From CADEED01 sp964444835 (GTDB taxonomy: Bacteria > Pseudomonadota > Gammaproteobacteria > Steroidobacterales > Steroidobacteraceae), in assembly GCA_964444835.1 (NCBI GenBank), contig CAYUIT010000002.1, forward strand, positions 124,001 through 188,000: a stretch of 64,000 nucleotides of DNA. Reading direction: 5' to 3'. The notes beneath the pieces are model-generated. The model had not been told where the DNA came from. It searched no databases and saw only the letters and a program-made list of their open reading frames with translations. This document shows positions 58,044-64,000 of this stretch, piece by piece (within the stretch, counting starts at the first letter, position 1; the number at the start of each line of letters is the position of its first letter). The translations under genes and the position numbers were made by a program.

Positions 58044-59501
58044 TTAGCTCGCCCACTCCGCTGGCACGCGGCGGTGCCAGTCGGTGGCAAGTTGGTATTG
58101 ATGAGCGGCGTTCAACAGCTTCGCCTCAGCGAACTGCGCGCCGATGAGCTGCAAGCCCACCGGCAAGCCGGCGGCGAAACCGCAGGGAATCGACATTGCC
58201 GGCACGCCGGCCATATTCGCGCCGATCGTGTAAATGTCGTTGAGATACATCGTGATCGGATCCGACGTCTTTGCGCCGAGTCCGAATGCGACCGTCGGCG
58301 TCGTCGGGCCGAGCAGCACATCGACTTCCTGAAACGCGCGCGCGAAATCTTGCGCAATGAGCTGCCGCACGCGCTGTGCTTGCAAGTAATAGGCGTCGTA
58401 ATAACCCGCGGACAACACGTAGGTGCCCGTCATGATGCGGCGCTTGACCTCGGCACCGAAGCCCTCGCCCCGCGAGCGCTTGTAGAGATCTTCGAGACTC
58501 GTCGGATTCTGACAACGGTAGCCGAAGCGCACGCCATCGAAACGCGCCAAGTTCGATGACGCCTCTGCAGGGGCAACCACGTAGTACGTGGGCACCGACA
58601 AGGGCAGCGCCGGCAGCTTGACGTTCACGAGCTTCGCACCCAGCTTTTCATACACGGCGAGCGCTTCGCGGATCGTCTTTTCGACGACGGCATCGAGCCC
58701 TTTGTCGAAGAACTCTTCGATCACGCCGATGCGCACACCGGTCAAGGGCTGCTGCAACGCAGCCACGTAGTCCGGCACTGGCAAATCGACGCAAGTGGAG
58801 TCGCGTGGATCGAAGCCCGCCATCGCGCCGAGCACCAGGGCTGCATCCTCGGCAGAGATTGAAATCACACCGGCCTGATCGAGGCTCGAAGCGAACGCGA
58901 TCATGCCGTAGCGCGACACGCGGCCGTAAGTCGGCTTGATGCCCGTCACACCGCACAATGCGGCCGGTTGCCGAATCGAGCCGCCCGTGTCCGTCGCCGT
59001 CGCCACGGGAACGAGACGCGCCGCCACAGCAGCCGCAGAGCCGCCGGATGACCCGCCCGGAACCAATTTCGGATCCCAGGGATTCTTCACGGGGCCAAAG
59101 AAACTCGTCTCGTTCGACGAACCCATTGCGAACTCGTCCATGTTCGCTTTGCCAAGCATGATCATGCCGGCGTTCTTCAACCGCTCCGTGACAGTGGCGT
59201 CATACGGCGACACAAAGTTGTCGAGCATGCGCGAGCCGCAGGTCGTGCGAACGCCCTCAGTGCAGAAGATATCCTTGTGCACGAGCGGCAAACCGGTGAG
59301 CGGCTTGGCCGTGCCCGCCGCAAACTCGCGATCAGCCGCCGCCGCCGCCGCCATGGCGGACTCGCCCGTGATCGAAATCATGGCGTTCAGCTTCGGCTGG
59401 CTCGCTTCGATGCGTTGCAGCAGCGTGCGTGTGACTTCGACGCAGGAAAACTCGCGCGCGCGTAGGCCCCGGGCCAGCTCCGTCAGTGTCAATTTGAACA
59501 T
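58044..59501 (-). CDS. gatA: Aspartyl/glutamyl-tRNA amidotransferase subunit A
   Basis: 485 residues, amidase-signature family. Catalytic Lys in LPLVHKDIFCTEG, Ser-cisSer-Lys triad completed by GGSSGGSAAAVAA and TDTGGSIRQPA. It releases ammonia from glutamine or asparagine and channels it to GatB. Six bases after gatC. Confidence 0.97.
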   Translation of the reverse strand: MFKLTLTELARGLRAREFSCVEVTRTLLQRIEASQPKLNAMISITGESAMAAAAAADREFAAGTAKPLTGLPLVHKDIFCTEGVRTTCGSRMLDNFVSPYDATVTERLKNAGMIMLGKANMDEFAMGSSNETSFFGPVKNPWDPKLVPGGSSGGSAAAVAARLVPVATATDTGGSIRQPAALCGVTGIKPTYGRVSRYGMIAFASSLDQAGVISISAEDAALVLGAMAGFDPRDSTCVDLPVPDYVAALQQPLTGVRIGVIEEFFDKGLDAVVEKTIREALAVYEKLGAKLVNVKLPALPLSVPTYYVVAPAEASSNLARFDGVRFGYRCQNPTSLEDLYKRSRGEGFGAEVKRRIMTGTYVLSAGYYDAYYLQAQRVRQLIAQDFARAFQEVDVLLGPTTPTVAFGLGAKTSDPITMYLNDIYTIGANMAGVPAMSIPCGFAAGLPVGLQLIGAQFAEAKLLNAAHQYQLATDWHRRVPAEWAS

Positions 59502-59507
59502 GGCGAG

Positions 59508-59798
59508 CTACTCGATGACGCGCGGGACGAGGTACAGACCCGCCTCGACCTGCGGCGCGTTGCGCTGATATTGCTCGTGATGATCAGTTTCGGTGACCGC
59601 GTCGGCACGGAGCCGTTGCGCCAAGCCCGGCAGCGGATGCGCCATCGGCGCGACGTCTTTGGCAGCCACTTTTTCCAGTTGACTAACGAGTTCGACGATG
59701 CGCGACAAGCTGTCCTGGTAAACAGGGATTTCGGTGTCGGTCAGGTTCAAGCGCGCGAGGTGCGCGAGGTGCTGAATTTGGGCGCGATCGAGGCTCAT
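59508..59798 (-). CDS. gatC: Aspartyl/glutamyl-tRNA amidotransferase subunit C
   Basis: 96 residues, normal GatC length, from ATG 59798 (MSLDRAQIQHLAHLARL); the frame is open 42 codons upstream into the promoter. The C-terminus MAHPLPGLAQRLRADAVTE and RNAPQVEAGLYLVPRVIE matches the family. It is a small clamp that stabilises the GatA-GatB complex. Divergent from mreB, the arrangement seen in pseudomonads. Confidence 0.95.
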   Translation of the reverse strand: MSLDRAQIQHLAHLARLNLTDTEIPVYQDSLSRIVELVSQLEKVAAKDVAPMAHPLPGLAQRLRADAVTETDHHEQYQRNAPQVEAGLYLVPRVIE

Positions 59799-59834
59799 GG
59801 ATGGCAAGATTTTTGTGCGAAAAATGTGCGCGAA

Positions 59835-59863
59835 ATCATACACGTCGCCTTGTGGAGTGTCCT
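59835..59863 (-). promoter_or_regulatory. Candidate sigma-70 promoter of gatCAB
   Basis: On the minus strand AGGACA (59858-59863) is followed after 17 bases by TATGAT (59835-59840), about 37 bases ahead of the gatC ATG. The -10 is good (5 of 6), the -35 moderate (4 of 6). Confidence 0.4.
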
Positions 59864-59923
59864 GCAGATTGTTAAATTGACAGAACATTCCGCGCCATGA
59901 CGGTGCGTTTCGGTCACTAGTCA

Positions 59924-60967
59924 ATGTTCAAACGCTTACGAGGCTATTTCTCGAGCGATCTGTCGATCGACTTGGGAACAGCCAACACGCTGATTTATGT
60001 CCGCGACAAGGGCATCGTGCTCAATGAGCCGTCTGTCGTCGCGGTCCAAGACGAACCCACGCGCGGCGGCAAGGTGATTGTCGCTGTCGGCGCCGAGGCC
60101 AAGAACATGCTGGGCCGAACGCCCGGGCACATCACAGCCGTGCGCCCGATGAAGGACGGCGTCATCGCCGACTTCACCTACACCGAGAAGATGCTGCAGT
60201 ACTTCATCGGCAAGGTACATGGCAATCGCGTGCTGAAGCCCTCACCGCGCGTGCTCGTGTGCGTGCCGATTGGTTCGACACAAGTCGAGCGTCGCGCGAT
60301 CAAGGAATCAGCCGAAGGCGCTGGTTCGCGCAGCGTGGCAATTGTTAGTGAGCCGATGGCGGCTGCGGTCGGCGCTGGCTTGCCGGTGCACGAAGCGCGC
60401 GGCTCGATGGTGCTCGATATCGGCGGCGGCACATCGGAAGTCGCCGTGCTGTCGTTGAACGGCATCGTGTATGCCGCGTCGGCACGCATCGGCGGCGATC
60501 GCTTCGATGAAGCGATCATGAACTACGTGCGCCGCAACTACGGCATCTTGATCGGCGAAGCCACGGCGGAGCGCATCAAGATCGAAATCGGCTCGGCCTA
60601 TCCGGGCCAGCAAGTGCGCGAACTGTCCGTGAAGGGCCGCAACCTCTCGGAAGGTGTGCCGCGCAGCTTCACACTGAACTCGAACGAAATTCTCGAAGCG
60701 CTGCAGGAGCCATTGCAAGGCATCGTCGGCGCCGTCAAGCAAGCACTCGAACAGACTCCGCCAGAACTTGGAGCCGACGTCGCTGAGCGCGGCATCGTGC
60801 TCACCGGCGGTGGTGCACTGCTGCGCGACATCGACAAGCTGCTAATGGAAGAAACGGGCTTGCCGGTCGTCATCGCCGAAGACCCGCTCACCTGTGTAGC
60901 GCGCGGCGGCGGACGCATCCTCGAATTGATGGACGAGATGGGGCCCGGCCACTTCGGTCTCGAGTAG
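59924..60967 (+). CDS. mreB: Rod-shape-determining actin-like protein MreB
   Basis: 347 residues. Actin-fold phosphate loops: SIDLGTANTLIYV at the N-terminus, VLDIGGGTSEVAVLSL and GIVLTGGGALLRDIDKLL. It forms membrane-bound filaments that steer lateral wall synthesis. First gene of mreBCD-mrdA. A TTGACA hexamer lies at 59877-59882 but no -10 box at standard spacing. The stop (TAG) is followed at once by TTAG, giving GTTAG at 60967. Confidence 0.98.
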   Translation: MFKRLRGYFSSDLSIDLGTANTLIYVRDKGIVLNEPSVVAVQDEPTRGGKVIVAVGAEAKNMLGRTPGHITAVRPMKDGVIADFTYTEKMLQYFIGKVHGNRVLKPSPRVLVCVPIGSTQVERRAIKESAEGAGSRSVAIVSEPMAAAVGAGLPVHEARGSMVLDIGGGTSEVAVLSLNGIVYAASARIGGDRFDEAIMNYVRRNYGILIGEATAERIKIEIGSAYPGQQVRELSVKGRNLSEGVPRSFTLNSNEILEALQEPLQGIVGAVKQALEQTPPELGADVAERGIVLTGGGALLRDIDKLLMEETGLPVVIAEDPLTCVARGGGRILELMDEMGPGHFGLE

Positions 60968-60979
60968 TTAGCTACCCCC

Positions 60980-62011
60980 ATGGCCAGTTTCGGCACCAGC
61001 GGAAATCGCTCGCTAGCCGGACGCGGCCCTGCGTACGGCTTCCGATTCTTCGTGTACGCCGTCATTTCGATCGTCCTCATGTTCTACGATCAGCGCGGCG
61101 GCTGGCTCGAGACCGTGCGCAGCGGCTTGTCGGCCGCTGCCTATCCGTTCCAATTGGCCGTCAATAGCCCGAGTGCCGCCTGGCGCTGGACGCGCGACAA
61201 CTTCGCCGACCGCGAACGGTTGCAAGCCGAGAATCTCGAACTTCGCGAACAACTGCGCATCGCGCAATTGCGCGCGCTGCGGTTCGAGGCGCTCGAATCC
61301 GAAAACGCCAAGCTCCGCCACTTCGAGACGGCTCTGCCGCCGCTGATCGACAAGACACTCGCCGGCGAAGTCGTCGGCGTTGAACTCTCGGCCTTGCGAC
61401 AGCGCTTGCTGATCAATCGCGGCATGGCGAACGGCGTCGCCAAGCGCCAGGCCGTGATCACGGGCGACGGCGTGCTGGGCCAAGCTTTGCGCGTGAGCCC
61501 CTGGAGTTCCGAGATCATCTTGATCACCGACTCGGAACACGCGTTGCCGGTTCAAGTGCAACGCAGTGGTTTGCGTTCGATCGCGATCGGTGTCGGCAAG
61601 AGCGACCTGCTGAGCCTGCCGTATGTGCCGCTCAACTCGGACATCCGCGAGGGCGACCTGCTGGTGACGTCTGGTCTCGGGGGTGTGTTCCCATACGGCG
61701 TGCCGGTCGCCAAAGTCACGGAGGTGAAGCGCGATCCGTCGCTGCCGCTCGCGCAAATCACGGCACAACCGCTGGCGAAGATCGATTCCGACCGGCAAGT
61801 CCTCTTTGTCTGGTTCACGCCGGGGCATCCGGCCGCACCCGGCGACGAGTCGACGACCGGCAATGCCGCCTTCCAGCCCGCACCGGTCACGCCTAACAAC
61901 TCAACCGCAGCGACGCAACCGGCGACGAGCCCAACCACGACGCCGAGTGCAGCGCCGAGCCCCGCGAATGCGCCTGCCGCGACGCCCACTCCTTCGGGGC
62001 CACCGCAATGA
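60980..62011 (+). CDS. mreC: Rod-shape-determining protein MreC
   Basis: 343 residues. One transmembrane helix (GFRFFVYAVISIVLMF), a coiled coil (residues about 70-110, RERLQAENLELREQLRIAQL), then two beta-domains with RQRLLINRGMANGV, GVLGQALRVSPWSSEIILITD and LLVTSGLGGVFPYGVPVAKV. The last 60 residues are a Pro/Thr/Ala-rich low-complexity tail, common in gammaproteobacterial MreC. It is a periplasmic scaffold of the elongasome that activates PBP2. The 3' end overlaps mreD by 4 bases (ATGA). Confidence 0.96.
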   Translation: MASFGTSGNRSLAGRGPAYGFRFFVYAVISIVLMFYDQRGGWLETVRSGLSAAAYPFQLAVNSPSAAWRWTRDNFADRERLQAENLELREQLRIAQLRALRFEALESENAKLRHFETALPPLIDKTLAGEVVGVELSALRQRLLINRGMANGVAKRQAVITGDGVLGQALRVSPWSSEIILITDSEHALPVQVQRSGLRSIAIGVGKSDLLSLPYVPLNSDIREGDLLVTSGLGGVFPYGVPVAKVTEVKRDPSLPLAQITAQPLAKIDSDRQVLFVWFTPGHPAAPGDESTTGNAAFQPAPVTPNNSTAATQPATSPTTTPSAAPSPANAPAATPTPSGPPQ

Positions 62012-62484
62012 GTCGCAGCGGCGAGCCGCGTTGGACAGTGCTCGTGACGATGCTGATCGCGCTCGGCATCCAAGTCGTGCCGCTGCCCGATTGGCTGAGC
62101 GTCGTGCGGCCACCGTTCCTGGTGCTCGTGGTGCTCTATTGGAGCATTTCGGCACCCCGCGCTGGCGGCATTTTCGTCGCCTGGATCGCCGGCCTCGCCC
62201 TCGATGTGTTCAAGGGCGCGGTGCTGGGGCAGCATGCCCTCGCCGTCTCGTTAGTCGCCTACGTCACGATCTTGTTGCACCAACGGTTGCGCAATCAGCC
62301 GGTGGTGCAGCAAGCGCTGTTCATTTTCGCGATGCTCGCACTGTATGAGCTCGTCGTGTTTTTCATCGACGGGTGGACCGGCCATCGGGTCACGTCGTAC
62401 TGGCGCTGGACGCACCCGGTGATCGGCGCTTGCATGTGGCCGATTGCGACCCTGCTACTGGGTCGCACCCATGCCCCTCGTTAG
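62008..62484 (+). CDS. mreD: Rod-shape-determining protein MreD
   Basis: 158 residues, five or six transmembrane helices. Typical segments: VLYWSISAPRAGGIFVAWIAG, ALDVFKGAVLGQHALAVSLV (split here) and the C-terminal RWTHPVIGACMWPIATLLL. It is an inner-membrane partner of MreC in the elongasome. Start overlaps the mreC stop. Confidence 0.95.
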   Translation: MSRSGEPRWTVLVTMLIALGIQVVPLPDWLSVVRPPFLVLVVLYWSISAPRAGGIFVAWIAGLALDVFKGAVLGQHALAVSLVAYVTILLHQRLRNQPVVQQALFIFAMLALYELVVFFIDGWTGHRVTSYWRWTHPVIGACMWPIATLLLGRTHAPR

Positions 62485-62493
62485 CGGTGCCGC

Positions 62494-64000
62494 ATGAGCT
62501 CGGTACGCATCAAAGACCACTGGGGCGAGCAGCGGCTATTCGAGCAGCGCGCCATCATCGCGGGCGTCATCATCGTGCTGCTAACAACCGTCCTGATCGG
62601 CCGGCTGGTCGTTCTGCAAGTGTTTCGGCACGATTACTACACCGAGCTTTCGCAGGGCAACCGCGTGCGTATCGAGCCACTGCCGGCGCCGCGCGGCCTG
62701 ATTCTCGATCGGCACGGTACGGTGCTCGCCGAGAATCGCCCGTCGTTCCAGCTCGAACTCGTGCGCGAGCAAGTTGCCGATGTGGACGACACACTGAAGC
62801 GGCTCGTCGAGATTGGCCTGATCCCGCCCGACGAACTCGACGACGTGCGCAAACTGGTGCGCTCGCGTCGCAGCTTCGAGGGCGTGCCGATTCGCTTGCG
62901 CCTGACTGACGAGGAGATCGCGCGCTTTGCCGTGCATCGATTCGAATTCCCAGGTGTCGACATCGCCACCCGACTCGCGCGCACCTATCCCCATGTCGAA
63001 ATCGGCGTGCATGCGATTGGCTATGTCGGCGCCTTGAGTGAAGCGGATCTGGCACGGATCGATCGCGCGGAGTACGCGGGCACCACGTTGATCGGCAAGC
63101 TCGGCATCGAAGCCGCGTACGAAAATGCGCTTCACGGCACCAACGGCACGCGCGAGATTCTCGTGAACGCCGCAGGTCGCTCGGTCGAGCGGCAAGGCGC
63201 GTTCGTGCCCGAACTGCGCATGCTGCAACCGATCGCGGGCCAGGACGTGATCACGAGCATCGATCTCAAGGTGCAGAAAGTGGCCGAAGAGGCCCTCATC
63301 GACAAACGCGGTGCCGTGGTCGCGATCGATCCTAACAACGGCGACGTCATCGCACTCGTCAGCCGGCCGGGCTTCGATCCCAATGCCTTCGGTCGCGGTC
63401 TCACGCGCGCCGAGTTCAAGGCACTCAACGACAACATCGATCGTCCGTTGCTAAACCGCGCGCTCAAGGGCACGTACCCGCCAGGGTCGACGATCAAGCC
63501 GATCGTTGCACTCGCAGGCCTCACGTACGGCGTTACCGTACCCGAGAACACCAAGCTGTGCGGCGGCGCATTCTCGTTGCCAGGCTCGCGCCATCGGTTC
63601 CGCGACTGGAAGCCCAAAGGGCACGGTCGCGTCGATATGCTGCAAGCGATCGCGCAATCGTGCGACGTGTACTTCTACGATCTGTCTGCCACCTTAGGAG
63701 TCGAGCGCCTCGCCGAGTTCCTCGGGCATTTCGGCTTAGGCGCGGTCACCGGCATCGACATCAGCGGCGAAAAGCGCGGGCTCTTGCCGACACCCGCATG
63801 GAAGCGCAAAGCGTTCTCGCGGCCAGCCGACCAGGTGTGGTTCCCTGGCGAGACGGTAATCTTCGGCATCGGCCAGGGCTACCTACTCACAACACCATTA
63901 CAACTCGCTCATGCCACCGCGATTGTCGGCTCGCGCGGCAAGAGCTATCGGCCGCGGTTGGTCACGGCGCTGCGCGACCCGACTAACAACACGACTCGAG
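62494..64000 (+). CDS. mrdA: Penicillin-binding protein 2 (3' truncated by window edge)
   Basis: First 502 residues visible; the frame is open to the last base. The ATG at 62494 lies ten bases after mreD. One transmembrane helix (IIAGVIIVLLTTVLIGRLVV), the pedestal region with PAPRGLILDRHGTVLAENRP and GVHAIGYVGALSEADL, then the transpeptidase domain with Ser332 in TYPPGSTIKPIVALAG and QSCDVYFYDLSATLG. The KTG motif lies beyond the window. It is the crosslinking enzyme of the elongasome; mrdB (rodA) is expected next. Confidence 0.95.
   Translation, partial: MSSVRIKDHWGEQRLFEQRAIIAGVIIVLLTTVLIGRLVVLQVFRHDYYTELSQGNRVRIEPLPAPRGLILDRHGTVLAENRPSFQLELVREQVADVDDTLKRLVEIGLIPPDELDDVRKLVRSRRSFEGVPIRLRLTDEEIARFAVHRFEFPGVDIATRLARTYPHVEIGVHAIGYVGALSEADLARIDRAEYAGTTLIGKLGIEAAYENALHGTNGTREILVNAAGRSVERQGAFVPELRMLQPIAGQDVITSIDLKVQKVAEEALIDKRGAVVAIDPNNGDVIALVSRPGFDPNAFGRGLTRAEFKALNDNIDRPLLNRALKGTYPPGSTIKPIVALAGLTYGVTVPENTKLCGGAFSLPGSRHRFRDWKPKGHGRVDMLQAIAQSCDVYFYDLSATLGVERLAEFLGHFGLGAVTGIDISGEKRGLLPTPAWKRKAFSRPADQVWFPGETVIFGIGQGYLLTTPLQLAHATAIVGSRGKSYRPRLVTALRDPTNNTTR

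Noticed and set aside
59877..59905. Sigma-70 promoter for mreB starting at TTGACA
   Set aside because: No -10-like hexamer occurs at 16-18 bases; only the -35-like box is present.

Overview
The window looks like chromosomal backbone of a GC-rich gammaproteobacterium. Evidence is gene content and order: gatC facing mreBCD-mrdA, and the block ychF-pth-rplY-prs-tRNA-ispE-lolB-TPR gene-prfA, which I recall as the arrangement in Pseudomonas and relatives. Envelope genes (LolB, lipoproteins, MtgA, PBP1C with an alpha-2-macroglobulin) show a Gram-negative cell, and motAB suggests motility. A lineage near Xanthomonadales, Nevskiales or Steroidobacterales is possible, but that is only an impression. 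I saw no phage genes, insertion sequences, CRISPR arrays or rRNA. No stretch above 300 bases lacks a gene.

Layout. 1-2.9 kb: LysR regulator facing a short MTHFR-like gene coupled to folD (one-carbon metabolism). 3-9.3 kb: lytic-transglycosylase-like lipoprotein, unknown secreted protein, tRNA-Met with its own promoter, large beta-rich lipoprotein, flippase-like membrane protein. 9.3-14.1 kb: a tight four-gene operon (SGNH/DltD-like, MBOAT, carrier protein, acetoacetyl-CoA-synthetase-like ligase) with the architecture of a dlt system. 14.2-17 kb: deoxynucleoside kinase, motB, motA. 17.2-25.3 kb: alpha-2-macroglobulin and PBP1C. 25.3-29.2 kb: Lrp-type regulator facing alanine dehydrogenase, then a LytS/LytTR-type two-component pair. 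29.2-37.3 kb: translation and precursor block (ychF, pth, rplY, prs, tRNA-Gln, ispE, lolB, TPR gene, prfA), with hemA missing from its usual site. 37.3-44.2 kb: a MoxR-type cluster (RDD-SpoIIM fusion, DUF58, MoxR, DUF4350, DUF4129, membrane protein) inserted between prfA and prmC. 44.2-47.5 kb: prmC, cyclophilin, mtgA, unknown membrane protein. 47.5-53 kb: SahR-like regulator with metF and metH. 53-55.6 kb: GNAT enzyme and diguanylate cyclase. 55.7-64 kb: hslO, gatB, gatA, gatC and, divergently, mreB, mreC, mreD and a truncated mrdA.

Two things stand out. First, the 7-mer TTGTTAG/CTAACAA occurs about 47 times by hand count, against about 3 expected from base composition at roughly 62% GC. It lies on both strands, mostly inside genes and in every possible reading frame, so the DNA word itself appears favoured; density and strand neutrality resemble a DNA uptake sequence. 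Second, the dlt-like operon pairs a dedicated carrier protein and membrane O-acyltransferase with an acetoacetyl-CoA-synthetase-type enzyme, suggesting an uncharacterised surface or exported-molecule acylation pathway.

All calls come from reading sequence and translations. No database search was run; family names come from recognised motifs.
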